NCBI GenBank assembly: GCA_001319865.1
Contig: BBSL01000329.1
Coordinates: forward strand, 1-33,145
Direction of reading: 5' to 3'
From: Burkholderia sp. E7m39
GTDB lineage: Bacteria; Pseudomonadota; Gammaproteobacteria; Burkholderiales; Burkholderiaceae
Length of the DNA: 33,145 nt
The notes beneath the pieces were generated by a model that was not told where the DNA came from, searched no databases, and saw only the letters and a program-made list of their open reading frames with translations. The position numbers were made by a program, and so were the translations under genes. How positions within the stretch are numbered: the stretch's first letter is position 1; every line of letters begins with the position of its first letter. This document shows positions 16,927-25,138 of this stretch, piece after piece.

Positions 16927-17577
16927 TCAACCAATAACAAGACGATCAACCACGGCTTTGACACCCGCCGTTGCGCGGGCAGCGCCCCACACGATCGCGC
17001 GTTCCACTGTCGAGCTGAGATGCCCGGAAAGCGTGACGTTGCCTCCATCGACCTGAACGTCGAGATGCTTCAGTTCGCGATCCGTATGACGCTGGATCGC
17101 CTTGCGGATGTTGTATTCGATATCTGTCGGCGAAGCCGACCCCGAAATCCGGATGTTGTTCGTAATGCCTGTGACTCCTCGCAGATGCACGATATGTTTC
17201 TCTGCAATATGGCTGCGGTAGCCGTCCCTGACGTTACCGCTCAATGTCACCCATCCTTGCTCTACCTTGATCCTGATGGCGTCTTCTTCGAGGCCCGAAA
17301 TCCAGTCGAGCACGGCTCGCACGCTCAATGCGATGTCTTCATCGGTCCTGTGATCCGTCTCACGCAGCGTCACGGTGATATGCGCAACCATCGCGACCAC
17401 GCCAGCGATTCGCAGCACCGATCGTTCGGCCGCGACCTTTTGCGCATAGTCCGGAACGTGTCCGCTGAGTGTGACGATGCCATCCGCGACGGCCACGCCA
17501 ATCCGGTTCGCATCGATAGCCGGATTGTTGGCGAGCTCTTCCTCCGCTTCGCGACGCAGTTGACTGTCCGATTTCAT
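16927..17577 (-). CDS. Triple BON-domain protein (paralogue 1)
   Basis: Protein of 216 aa made of three BON domains at about 1-70, 75-145 and 148-216. Each carries the typical V.DG.VTLSG-like beta strands: VADGIVTLSGHVPDY, VEQGWVTLSGNVRD and VDGGNVTLSGHLSS. Unlike OsmY-type BON proteins it has no signal peptide, so it is probably cytoplasmic. It is a paralogue of the 216-aa product at 21271-21921. It is first in the operon leading to ppsA and pfkB, behind the FNR-type box at 17661-17674. BON domains bind phospholipid or act as adaptors in stress proteins; the exact function is unknown. Confidence 0.87.
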   Translation of the reverse strand: MKSDSQLRREAEEELANNPAIDANRIGVAVADGIVTLSGHVPDYAQKVAAERSVLRIAGVVAMVAHITVTLRETDHRTDEDIALSVRAVLDWISGLEEDAIRIKVEQGWVTLSGNVRDGYRSHIAEKHIVHLRGVTGITNNIRISGSASPTDIEYNIRKAIQRHTDRELKHLDVQVDGGNVTLSGHLSSTVERAIVWGAARATAGVKAVVDRLVIG

Positions 17578-17660
17578 GGCATCCGCCCTCCTGAAGTGCT
17601 TTCGTTCGAGAAATGAACGCCCAGCACACGGTCAGACTAATCCGCCCGCATCCCGCGCGA

Positions 17661-17674
17661 TTGATCGAAGTCAA
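17661..17674 (-). promoter_or_regulatory. FNR/ANR-like box for the BON-ppsA-pfkB unit
   Basis: TTGATCGAAGTCAA has one change from the consensus. Leftward, TAGTCT at 17639-17634 is a plausible -10 at class II spacing. It is one of two boxes in this divergent region, each apparently serving one direction. Confidence 0.7.
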
Positions 17675-17726
17675 CCAGGTCGCCACGGGACGATTGGCCG
17701 CACAATAAAACCGTGTTCACGGTCAA

Positions 17727-17740
17727 TTGACGATGATCAA
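17727..17740 (+). promoter_or_regulatory. FNR/ANR-like box for the tandem Usp gene
   Basis: TTGACGATGATCAA has one change from the consensus. Rightward, GAGAAT at 17762-17767 is a plausible -10 at class II spacing. The target is the tandem universal stress protein gene starting at 17805. Confidence 0.7.
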
Positions 17741-17804
17741 TCGGAAGCACTCTTTTCAACGGAGAATCCATACGACGCCCTCTCGCCCGATACGGAGAAT
17801 CACC

Positions 17805-18767
17805 ATGGCGCAAGCATCCAGCGTAGAGTCAGCCGCCGGCCGCGCGTTCCAGCGCGTGATGTTGGCGGTCGACGACTCCGAAGCGACGACACGCGCGGCC
17901 GAATACGCGAAGGCCCAGTTCGCCGGGCGGGCAACGATCCGGGTGGTGACCGTTGCGCAAAACCCGCGAACGCTGATTCCACTCGGTTCAACCGCACGGG
18001 ACACTCTCGCTTGCGCAAGGGACGAAATCGTGGGAGATGCACGCGCCGCGCTCGCGAGGATCGAGACCATGTTTGCCGGGATGCAGCTGGAATTCGGCCT
18101 CATCGACCTGTCCATCCACCGCGGAAATACGGCGGATGCTTTGCTCGCTGCCGCCTCGGAGTGGCATGCGGACCTGATCGTGATGGGCATGCGAAACCAT
18201 CAAGGTCTGCTGCGCTGGGTGGAAGGCACTGTGTCCGAACCGGTCGCGCGCCGCGCAAGCTGCTCGTTGCTGCTGGTTCCCGAGGACAGCCGCGTGCCAA
18301 CCGACAAGCCCGCCCAACGTATAGTCTTCGCGCTGGACGGCAGCGCCTGTTCGATCGTCGCGTTGCGCACCGGTCTGCAACTCACGACGCCTGACAGCCG
18401 ATTGCGCGCAGTCTTTGTCGTGGATCGTGCGAGCAACGTGATGGATGGAGATGTCATCCACGTCCTGGAGAGCGCCTTTCTGGAAGAGGGTTGCACAGCA
18501 CTCGATCGTGCAGCGCGACTCTGCGCCGAGCAGGGGCGCTACACGGAGACGGCACTGCTCAAAACGCACAAGAGCCACGACGATATTCCTCACGCAATCG
18601 TCCGTGACGTTCAGGACTGGAAAGGCGACCTGCTCGTTCTCGGCACGCATGGCCGCCGCGGCTTCGAGCGCTGGCTTGTCGGCAGCGTCGCGGCCCGCAC
18701 TGTGCGACTTGCCGATACGCCTGTATTGCTGGTGCGCGACCGGGGAACAATCGCGGCTCTGGCCTGA
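17805..18767 (+). CDS. Universal stress protein, tandem Usp domains
   Basis: Cytoplasmic stress protein of 320 aa with two Usp domains, at about 15-160 and 170-315. Domain 1 begins RVMLAVDDSE and ends with a weak nucleotide loop (MGMRNHQGLLRWVEGTVSE). Domain 2 begins RIVFALDGS and ends with a fuller ATP-binding loop, GTHGRRGFERWLVGSVA, then PVLLVRD. The ATG at 17805 is chosen because CGGAGA lies 6 bases upstream; the frame stays open further 5' through the FNR-like box, so the longer version is not credible. Tandem Usps of the UspE type aid survival during stasis or anoxia. It is transcribed divergently from the BON-ppsA-pfkB operon. Confidence 0.9.
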   Translation: MAQASSVESAAGRAFQRVMLAVDDSEATTRAAEYAKAQFAGRATIRVVTVAQNPRTLIPLGSTARDTLACARDEIVGDARAALARIETMFAGMQLEFGLIDLSIHRGNTADALLAAASEWHADLIVMGMRNHQGLLRWVEGTVSEPVARRASCSLLLVPEDSRVPTDKPAQRIVFALDGSACSIVALRTGLQLTTPDSRLRAVFVVDRASNVMDGDVIHVLESAFLEEGCTALDRAARLCAEQGRYTETALLKTHKSHDDIPHAIVRDVQDWKGDLLVLGTHGRRGFERWLVGSVAARTVRLADTPVLLVRDRGTIAALA

Positions 18768-19017
18768 TAGCGGAGCAGGCACGACGGCGTGCGCGCTATG
18801 GCGTCTTTCTCGCCGGCGGACGGTTCGCTTTCGCTTCCTGATTGCCAACCGGCCGTTTCCACGCCAGCGAGCAGGCCTCAGCCGCAATTGCCGTTCGTGC
18901 AGCAGCAGTGCAGTCCCAGTCCAGGCTGACGAACGGCGCCCGCAGTCGGAGCGTCACGCACTGCGAGCTAAAGAATACAGACTGAGAAAAGCGCCCTCGG
19001 GCTCCGAAATTGCGCAG

Positions 19018-20889
19018 CTATCTTTCGAACACGTACGTGCCCGGCGCGTCTTCCAGACTATCGACGATCTCGCGCCTGACGACCTCGCCGCCGGAATGGT
19101 CGCGCAGCCATTGATTCCACTTCGGCCACCACGAGCCGTCGACAGGCTCATTGGCTGAGAGGAACTCCTGTCGGCCGCGATACGGCTCGCCCGCCGCTCT
19201 CGTTGCGCAACGGTAATAGCGGTCCGGGTGGCCCGGCTGCGAGACGATGCCGGCGTTGTGCCCGCCCGCCGTCAACAGAAACGTCAGCTCGTTGTGTGTG
19301 AGCAGATGAAGCTTGTAGACGGAGCGCCACGGGGAGACATGATCGCGCTCGGTACCGACGACGAACATCGGCGCTTCGATGTCGGACAGCGCAACAGGCC
19401 GTCCATCGACGCAGTAATGCCCTTCCGCGAGATCGTTGTTGAGAAAGAGCGAGGTCAGATACTCGCTGTGCATCCGGTACGGCAGGCGCGTCGTATCGGC
19501 GTTCCATGCGATCAGGTCGTTTGGTTGCGAACGACGGCCAAGCAGATATTCGCTCATCATCCGCGACCAGATCAGATCCCGCGCCTTGAGCAACTGGAAT
19601 GCCGCCGACATCTGCGAGCCGTCGAGATAGCCCTGACGCCACATCAACGCATCGAGTGCCGCGAGTTCGCTGGCGTCGATGAAAAGGCCGAGTTCGCCAG
19701 GTTCGGTGAAGTCCGTCTGCGCGGCGAGCAGCGTCACGGTTTTCAGCTCGTCGCCCCTGCCGTCGCGAAAGAGCGCGGCCACCGCGATGGCGAGCAAGGT
19801 CCCGCCGAGGCAATAGCCCACCACGTGCACCGGCTGCGCGTCACGCTCGCGCACTTGCGCAAGGGCCGCGAGGATTCCTTCCTGCAGATACGCTTCCAGT
19901 CCGACGTCACGGAACGCCTCACGGGGATTGCGCCACGAAATTGTGTAGACGGTGTAGCCCGCGTCGACGAGATAACGGATCAACGAATCGTGTGGCTGGA
20001 GATCGAGAATGTAGTACTTCATGATCCACGACGGCACGATCAGGATTGGCTCTTTCGCCACTGTTGGTGTCGTCGGTGCGTACTGCAGCAATTCGCACAA
20101 CTCGTTGCGCCAGATGACCTTGCCCGGAGTGATTGCGACCTGTTTGCCTGGCAGCCATTCCGAAGGGTATGCGTGCTCGTCGTCAGGACGGCCATGCACA
20201 AGGTCGCGCAGGTCAGCAAGCCAGTGCAATGCGCCCGTGACGAAGCTCGTCCCGCCGCTCGACCACGCCGCCCGCTGCACTTCTGGATTGGTGGCGACAA
20301 AGTTGCTGGGTGAGCACGCATCCAGCCATTGGCGAACCAGGAAGCGCACCAGTTCTTCGTGATGTCTTTCGACGCCCGGTATCGCGGTTGAAGCCGACTC
20401 CCACCAATGCTGGAGTCGGAGAAATCCGTCGCGATACGCATGAAACGGCCAGGTGGTCCAGGCGTCGTCCGTGAAGCGCGGGTCCTCGGGCACATGTCCA
20501 TGCTTTGGCCGGGCCACACATGCGCGCATTGCACCCTGTGCAACCTGCGTGCTCGCCAATACGGCCTCGGTCGACAACTCCAGCATCCTTCCAGGCGCGA
20601 CTGCCATGTGCAACGCCCAATCCATGAAGGCGAGCGCCACGGATGCCGGCGACAGGCCGCCCGTCAAGGCAGCGACGCCGGCATGCGCCGCGCGGTCAAG
20701 CGCGTCGCGCGAAAGCATGGGGTGAGGACGGCCTTCACCGTGACAACCGCTCTGGGCGTGACCCGGCCCAATGCCACGGGGAAAGTGAGTCCCCGACGTG
20801 AGCGTCGCGAGTCGAGCCGCGCGCTCCGGCATGGGTTCGAGCGTGAGAGGAAGCGTTGCCATCGTCGTTCGGTTGATCTCGCTAGTCAT
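19018..20889 (-). CDS. phaC: Class I-type poly(R)-hydroxyalkanoate synthase
   Basis: PHA polymerase of 623 aa, similar in size to class I PhaC (~590 aa). It polymerises (R)-hydroxyacyl-CoA into storage granules. An N-terminal PhaC domain precedes an alpha/beta-hydrolase core. The lipase-like box is GYCLGG with nucleophile C360. The catalytic Asp lies in GTERDHVSPWRSVYKL and the catalytic His in TAGGHNAGIV. SWIMKYYILDL matches the conserved P/S-W-I-N-K-Y/F-Y-I-L-D-L stretch with Met in place of the usual Asn. The gene follows the 79-aa gene by 71 bases and the triple-BON gene, so it probably belongs to a three-gene unit behind the box at 21995. No phaA or phaB is adjacent. The ribosome site is weak, so the start is provisional. 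Confidence 0.93.
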   Translation of the reverse strand: MTSEINRTTMATLPLTLEPMPERAARLATLTSGTHFPRGIGPGHAQSGCHGEGRPHPMLSRDALDRAAHAGVAALTGGLSPASVALAFMDWALHMAVAPGRMLELSTEAVLASTQVAQGAMRACVARPKHGHVPEDPRFTDDAWTTWPFHAYRDGFLRLQHWWESASTAIPGVERHHEELVRFLVRQWLDACSPSNFVATNPEVQRAAWSSGGTSFVTGALHWLADLRDLVHGRPDDEHAYPSEWLPGKQVAITPGKVIWRNELCELLQYAPTTPTVAKEPILIVPSWIMKYYILDLQPHDSLIRYLVDAGYTVYTISWRNPREAFRDVGLEAYLQEGILAALAQVRERDAQPVHVVGYCLGGTLLAIAVAALFRDGRGDELKTVTLLAAQTDFTEPGELGLFIDASELAALDALMWRQGYLDGSQMSAAFQLLKARDLIWSRMMSEYLLGRRSQPNDLIAWNADTTRLPYRMHSEYLTSLFLNNDLAEGHYCVDGRPVALSDIEAPMFVVGTERDHVSPWRSVYKLHLLTHNELTFLLTAGGHNAGIVSQPGHPDRYYRCATRAAGEPYRGRQEFLSANEPVDGSWWPKWNQWLRDHSGGEVVRREIVDSLEDAPGTYVFER

Positions 20890-20960
20890 CCGTGCCTACG
20901 TTGCGCGTGCACGGGCTCGGACAATTGAGATGCGTGAAGCTGCTGGAAGCAGATTTCGCT

Positions 20961-21200
20961 TTACACCCTGATGGTCCGTGCCATCTTCAGTTCTATCCAC
21001 GTCATGCCTTCACGCAGGGCGTCCAGCACGGCATCGCGTTCCGTGCCAAACTTTTTGCCCTGCAAAAAGGTGCGTTCGAAATCGCCTTCCGGCGACGAAT
21101 GCTGGACCTGAATGGTCGATCGATATCCGCCGTCTTCGACCGGTTCTGTCTGCACGTTCACGGACCATGCTTTTTCCTGCACGTTTCCCGATAAGGTCAT
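20961..21200 (-). CDS. Hypothetical small protein, 79 aa
   Basis: Small soluble protein of unknown family. It is predicted alpha/beta: an N-terminal beta region (WSVNVQTEPV, YRSTIQVQHSS) and a C-terminal helix (TERDAVLDALREGMTWIELKM). The ATG at 21200 is chosen because AAGGAG lies 7 bases upstream; the frame opens earlier without a ribosome site. It lies between the triple-BON gene (70-base gap) and phaC (71-base gap), all on the minus strand, suggesting one transcript and a PHA-linked or stress-linked role. Confidence 0.72.
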   Translation of the reverse strand: MTLSGNVQEKAWSVNVQTEPVEDGGYRSTIQVQHSSPEGDFERTFLQGKKFGTERDAVLDALREGMTWIELKMARTIRV

Positions 21201-21270
21201 CGCAGGCTCCTTTGCCTTCGCCGTTGTGGGCCACGAAGAGGCGCAGCGGCGGGAGAGGTGGCATGTCATG

Positions 21271-21921
21271 TCATTCGACAACGAGATCGTCGACCACGGC
21301 TCGCACGCCCGGCGCGCTCCACGCGGCTCCCCTCGCGACCGCGCGCTCAGCGTAAGAGCCGACTTTGCCCGTCAGGGTGACAGTCCCATCCTTGACTTCG
21401 ATACCGATATGCTTGACTTCACGGTCCGCGTGGCGCTGCATGGCCTGCGCGATCTGCGCGCCGATATCATGCGGTGCGACATGGCCACGCACCTCGACAC
21501 GATTGCTGACGCCGCGCACGCCACGCATATGGCTTATCGCACGCGCGACGATGTGGGCCTGATACGCCCAGTCCACCGTGCCCGTCAGCGTGACCCAGCC
21601 TTTTTCGACCTGAACCTTCACGGAATCGTCCGGCAACCCGACTGTCCAGTGCACGATATCGTGTACGGCGCTGGCGATGTCTTCATCGGTACGTTCGTCC
21701 TTCTGCGGCAGCCGAACCTGCATGTCCACGACGACAGCCTTCACGCCCGCCACGCGATGCGCCGCCTTTTCGGCGGCAAGCTTCTCCGCGTAGCTTGGAG
21801 GATGGCCGGAGAGCGTGACCACACGATCCGTCACCTCCACGCCGATGTCGGTTGCTGTTACGGCGGGATCCCAATCAAGTTCATCCTCGACTTCCTTCCT
21901 CAACTGGCGGTCTGATTTCAT
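21271..21921 (-). CDS. Triple BON-domain protein (paralogue 2)
   Basis: Protein of 216 aa, the same length and layout as the product at 16927-17577, with three BON domains marked by VTDRVVTLSGHPPSYAE, VEKGWVTLTGTVDW and VKDGTVTLTGKVGSY. Both proteins start MKSD-QLR and lack a signal peptide, so a duplication within this island is likely. The start at 21921 is set by GAGGAG seven bases upstream; the frame extends a further 79 codons 5' through an FNR-like box and is not credible there. It leads a likely unit with the 79-aa gene and phaC. The biochemical role is unknown. Confidence 0.87.
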   Translation of the reverse strand: MKSDRQLRKEVEDELDWDPAVTATDIGVEVTDRVVTLSGHPPSYAEKLAAEKAAHRVAGVKAVVVDMQVRLPQKDERTDEDIASAVHDIVHWTVGLPDDSVKVQVEKGWVTLTGTVDWAYQAHIVARAISHMRGVRGVSNRVEVRGHVAPHDIGAQIAQAMQRHADREVKHIGIEVKDGTVTLTGKVGSYAERAVARGAAWSAPGVRAVVDDLVVE

Positions 21922-21994
21922 CACGCATCTCCTCGATGTGAATCGTGGCCGGCGCCACCACACGGAAGCATCTCTCCGCAGATCGACGATGGGA

Positions 21995-22008
21995 CTGATA
22001 CAGATCAA
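21995..22008 (-). promoter_or_regulatory. FNR/ANR-like box for the BON-phaC unit
   Basis: CTGATACAGATCAA has one change from the consensus, with the right half-site perfect. Leftward, GATGCT at 21972-21967 is a weak -10 at class II spacing. Confidence 0.6.
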
Positions 22009-22175
22009 GAATGCGAGACTTCCCGGCGCTTGCCGGATACGGGTCCGAGCCGCGGGCCCGCGCGGCGGAAGGCGACGGCACATCCCAGGCTTCCTGATTG
22101 CAAGGGTGTACTTGCGTTTGATCGGTCCTGTTACCGCGTTCGGCGATGCGCCCCACAAACTCCATCGCGATGCGA

Positions 22176-22189
22176 TTGACTGAAGTCAA
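22176..22189 (+). promoter_or_regulatory. FNR/ANR-like box for the nitroreductase gene
   Basis: TTGACTGAAGTCAA is a symmetrical variant with one change per half-site. Rightward, TATCCT at 22212-22217 is a good -10 exactly at class II spacing, 59 bases before the start codon. Confidence 0.68.
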
Positions 22190-22275
22190 CAGCCGTACTT
22201 CGGGTCACCTCTATCCTGGAAGCGACACACCTACGCCGATGCGAATGCATCGACCCATCCACGAAGGAGTCGATC

Positions 22276-22944
22276 ATGACCGACACACAGCTGCTGACTT
22301 ACGAACCCGCGCACGGTCGTGCGCCGGCTCCCGCCCGGGGCGACACCCCGGCCGTTATTGAATTGCCGAAACCTGACATGTCCTCAGGGGCGCCGCTGAT
22401 GAGAGCCCTCGCGCTACGCGGCAGCACGCGCGAGTTCTCCGACGCGCCGCTGACATCCGCTACACTCGGCGCGCTGCTGTGGGCCGCCGACGGCATCAAT
22501 CGGCCGCGCCAAGGTGGTCGTACCGCGCCATCGGCGCACGCATTCAACGAAATCGACCTCTACGCCGTGCTGCCGCAAGGTGTCTACCGATACGATGCAC
22601 CTGAGCATCGGCTCGTGCTGAAACATGCCAGCGATGCGCGCAACCTGACCGGCTATCAGGACTTCGTCGGCACTGCGCCGCTGGACCTGGTCTACGTAGT
22701 GAACATGTCGCGTCTGCTGGAGATGCCCCCTCAGCAGCGCGATATCTTCTCGGCTGTCGCGGCAGGCGCAATGGCGCAGAACGTCGCGCTGTACTGCGCG
22801 TCCGAAGGACTTGGCTGCGTCGTGCGCGGGTGGATCAATCATCGTCTGCTGAGCGACGCGCTAAAGCTGAACGAAGACGAACTTCCTATTCTTGCGCAAA
22901 CGATCGGCGCGCCGGGCACGACACTGACCTCTCTCGCGGATTGA
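22276..22944 (+). CDS. Nitroreductase / SagB-type oxidoreductase
   Basis: Flavin-dependent nitroreductase-family protein of 222 aa, cytoplasmic. Family landmarks are the RGSTREFSDAPLT FMN-phosphate contact (RxSxRxF) at about 48-60, LGALLWAADGINR, and AVAAGAMAQNVALYCASEGLGCVVRG. This looks like the subfamily annotated as SagB/ThcOx-like or nitroreductase, using FMN and NAD(P)H; the substrate is unknown. The ATG follows GAAGGAG at a usual distance (ACGAAGGAGTCGATC). It is monocistronic, convergent with the ftsH remnant, with a hairpin downstream at 23021-23049. The upstream FNR-like promoter suggests low-oxygen expression. Confidence 0.88.
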   Translation: MTDTQLLTYEPAHGRAPAPARGDTPAVIELPKPDMSSGAPLMRALALRGSTREFSDAPLTSATLGALLWAADGINRPRQGGRTAPSAHAFNEIDLYAVLPQGVYRYDAPEHRLVLKHASDARNLTGYQDFVGTAPLDLVYVVNMSRLLEMPPQQRDIFSAVAAGAMAQNVALYCASEGLGCVVRGWINHRLLSDALKLNEDELPILAQTIGAPGTTLTSLAD

Positions 22945-22956
22945 CGTCGTCCTCCA

Positions 22957-23374
22957 TTACCGGCCAGCGCAGCGCGGCGCGCGTCCGGGCCTGCTGGAAT
23001 CTTCACGTTGCGCTAACACGGAAACGGGCCGGGAAATCAGGCCCGTTTCTAGTTCTCCGTAGATTCGTCTGGCTTCCGTTGCGGCCAGCATCGCAACCGT
23101 CGAGATGCGCGCTGGGACGGCTGCGTCGCACGCCGGCAATCGCGAAGCCGCGCCTGGGATCTTGAGCGTACCCGTGATACGCGTGGGCGCCACCTCCAGA
23201 TCGGCGACCTGCTCAGCCGCGACGGGATGCTGAAAGTCGCTATAAGCGATTTCTGTCGTCGTGAACTGCAATACGACGACCATCACGAAGAACATCGTGG
23301 ACGCGATACTGACCAGGTCGAAACCAACGGGGCAATTTGCGCGCATCGCGCAAAGGACGCTGCGTGGGCATCAT
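22957..23374 (-). pseudogene. ftsH: ftsH remnant (N-terminal part only, frameshifted)
   Basis: About 23322 to 23149 encodes a recognisable FtsH N-terminus: a membrane helix (IASTMFFVMVVVLQF), then EIAYSDF and VADLEVAPTRITGTLK, which resemble the periplasmic domain preceding the AAA+ module. No AAA+ or zinc-protease domain follows. The likely original start is the ATG pair at 23374/23371, preceded by GAGAG, in a different frame (MMPTQRPLRDARKLPRWF); a frameshift near 23320 would join the two parts. The open frame then runs without similarity to 22957 and contains a strong hairpin. FtsH is a ~610-aa membrane protease, so this is a decayed copy. It is divergent from a groEL remnant with an FNR box between. 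Confidence 0.6.
23021..23049 (+). terminator. Strong hairpin, possible terminator
   Basis: GAAACGGGCC (23021-23030) and GGCCCGTTTC (23040-23049) form a perfect 10-bp stem with a 9-base loop. The following plus-strand bases (TAGTTCT) are only moderately T-rich. It lies 76 bases after the nitroreductase stop and inside the open tail of the ftsH remnant, arguing that this tail is not functional coding sequence. Confidence 0.55.
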
Positions 23375-23444
23375 GGTCTCTCGAAAACAACGAGGATTGG
23401 CATGTCCGGATTCATGATGTTCTGCCGCCATCGCCCCCGACCGG

Positions 23445-23458
23445 TTGATGCAGATCAA
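23445..23458. promoter_or_regulatory. FNR/ANR box, perfect, between ftsH and groEL remnants
   Basis: TTGATGCAGATCAA matches all ten fixed positions. Rightward, TTAAAT at 23481-23486 is a good -10 at class II spacing, leading into the groEL remnant and perhaps on to phaZ. Leftward the -10 is weaker. Confidence 0.75.
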
Positions 23459-23551
23459 TCGGGTTGCCGCTCACGGCGACTTAAATAGGCAGACAGTCCA
23501 CTACCGTTGCGCATCCAATGCGCTATCGGCCAACGCCCGCGGAGGTTTGCC

Positions 23552-23716
23552 GTGTCACCCAAGACGCTTGTATTCCATCAGGATGCGCGGCAACTGCTGC
23601 TCAACGGCGCGAATGCGCTCGCCGAAGCCGTCCAGGTCACGCTCGGACCTGGGGGCCGCAGCGTGATCGTATCGATCGCCCGGCTGCAAACACGAGTGCA
23701 ATGCAAAGTGCGATAG
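23552..23716 (+). pseudogene. groEL: groEL remnant (first ~40 codons)
   Basis: A 54-codon frame starts at GTG 23552, with GGAGG seven bases upstream. Its first 39 residues align with the chaperonin N-terminus: VFHQDARQLLLNGANALAEA followed by VQVTLGPGGRSVIV. Full GroEL is about 545 aa and contains TLGPKGRNV at the same place. After VIV the similarity stops and a short unrelated tail ends at 23716. It is either a deletion remnant or a small protein derived from one; the intact ribosome site and the promoter suggest it may still be translated. The phaZ gene begins 129 bases downstream. Confidence 0.65.
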
Positions 23717-23845
23717 GATCGACTGAAACCTGGCTGCGATCGAGCGATGCCGCCCCGCAGGCTATCCAGGCACGAATCGCCCGCCACGAGGATGCGTTCC
23801 GAACGGGTGGCAGCGTTTTCTGCGTAATGACGGCAGACGGAGCTG

Positions 23846-25138
23846 ATGATGTGGTACGCCTTCATCGATGCACAGCGGCGCCTCGTTCGCACGATTGCCG
23901 ATAGAACGCAGCTCTGGAATATCACGGCGCCATCGACCGGGGAAAGTCCCGCTGATGTCGTCAACGCCTTCCGTCACTGGCTGCTCAGGTCGATGTCTGC
24001 ATACAGGCAAGCACCACCATTCGGAATTCACTCGGTGTCGAGCCGTGGAAACGGGATCGACATCGAAGAAACGGTTGTCGATTCATTGCCGACCGGCGTG
24101 CTGCGCAAGTTCACGCGCAGCTGTGCTGCGCCCCATTCCGCCACCCAATGGCCCGTCATGCTTTGCGCACCGCTTGCGGGCCATCACGCCGTGATGTTGC
24201 GCGAAACAGCCGAAACGTTGCTCGAGGAACGCGACGTTTTCGTGTCAGACTGGGCCGACGCGCGTGATGTACCGCCAGAATCAGGCCCTCTCTCGCTCGA
24301 CGACTATGTCCTTGCTCTCGAACGTTTCATAGGCGTGGCCCACGCCCACGGACCGCCGGTACACGTCCTCGCCGTGTGCCAGGCAACCGTGCCCGCGCTC
24401 GCGGCCACAGCGTTGCTCGCGAATGCGCGGATGGTGCCCTACGCCAGCTTGTCGCTGCTCGGCGGGCCCATCGATACCCGGATCAGTCCGACCGTCATCG
24501 ACCGGTTCGCTACGTCGCATACGCTGACATGGTTTCGCGATCATGTGATCGACATCGTTCCACCGCCGTATCGCGGTGCAGGACGACGCGTCTATCCTGG
24601 CTTTATCCAGCAGGGCGCCATCTTCGCGGCGCATCCAGAACGCCACGTCCGTCTCGAATCAGCTTACTGGGCGCACTGGCTGGCAGGCGACACGCGCGCC
24701 GCCACCCTGGCGCTGCGAGCATTGAGCGAATACGCCGCTGTACTCGACATGGCGGAATGCTACTTCCTCGACATCCTTCGAATCGTCTTCCAGGAGCATT
24801 TGCTGCCGCGCAATGCATGGTGGGTTCGAGGCAGGCACGTTGAACCGGACGCGCTGCGCCGCATGCCGTTATGCACAGTGGAAGCCGAACTCGACGACAT
24901 CACGGGCGCCGGCCAGACGCACTGCGCGCACGCGTTGTGCGGTGCTTCAATGGCACCGCTCGGCCGGCAGATAACCGTTCCTGCGTGCAATCACTATGAC
25001 CTTTTCACGGGGACCCGCTGGCGCGATGCCGTTCATCCGGCTTTGTGCAGTTTCTGGCGCGACGTCGAAGAGGCAGCGTCGAAGGTCCGCACACGACCGG
25101 ACAAAACCAGCACAAACCGTAGCAGGAGGCAGGCGTGA
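23846..25138 (+). CDS. phaZ: Intracellular polyhydroxyalkanoate depolymerase
   Basis: PHA/PHB depolymerase of 430 aa, similar in size and order to Ralstonia eutropha PhaZ1. It degrades native intracellular granules to release hydroxyacids. Conserved stretches include CAPLAGHHAVMLRETAETLL, LLGGPIDTRISPT and RRVYPGFIQQGA. The catalytic triad is visible: C178 in VCQATVP (a cysteine nucleophile, as in PhaZ1 C183), D350 in EAELDDITGAGQT and H383 in ACNHYDLFTG, with the same spacing as the Ralstonia enzyme. GGAG precedes the ATG pair at 23846/23849. The 3' end overlaps the next gene by 4 bases. The nearest promoter seen is the FNR box at 23445. Confidence 0.92.
   Translation: MMWYAFIDAQRRLVRTIADRTQLWNITAPSTGESPADVVNAFRHWLLRSMSAYRQAPPFGIHSVSSRGNGIDIEETVVDSLPTGVLRKFTRSCAAPHSATQWPVMLCAPLAGHHAVMLRETAETLLEERDVFVSDWADARDVPPESGPLSLDDYVLALERFIGVAHAHGPPVHVLAVCQATVPALAATALLANARMVPYASLSLLGGPIDTRISPTVIDRFATSHTLTWFRDHVIDIVPPPYRGAGRRVYPGFIQQGAIFAAHPERHVRLESAYWAHWLAGDTRAATLALRALSEYAAVLDMAECYFLDILRIVFQEHLLPRNAWWVRGRHVEPDALRRMPLCTVEAELDDITGAGQTHCAHALCGASMAPLGRQITVPACNHYDLFTGTRWRDAVHPALCSFWRDVEEAASKVRTRPDKTSTNRSRRQA

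Noticed and set aside
19228..20313. 361-codon plus-strand open frame opposite phaC
   Set aside because: Antisense to the catalytic core of PHA synthase; its residue make-up is a mirror of that gene and shows no domain.
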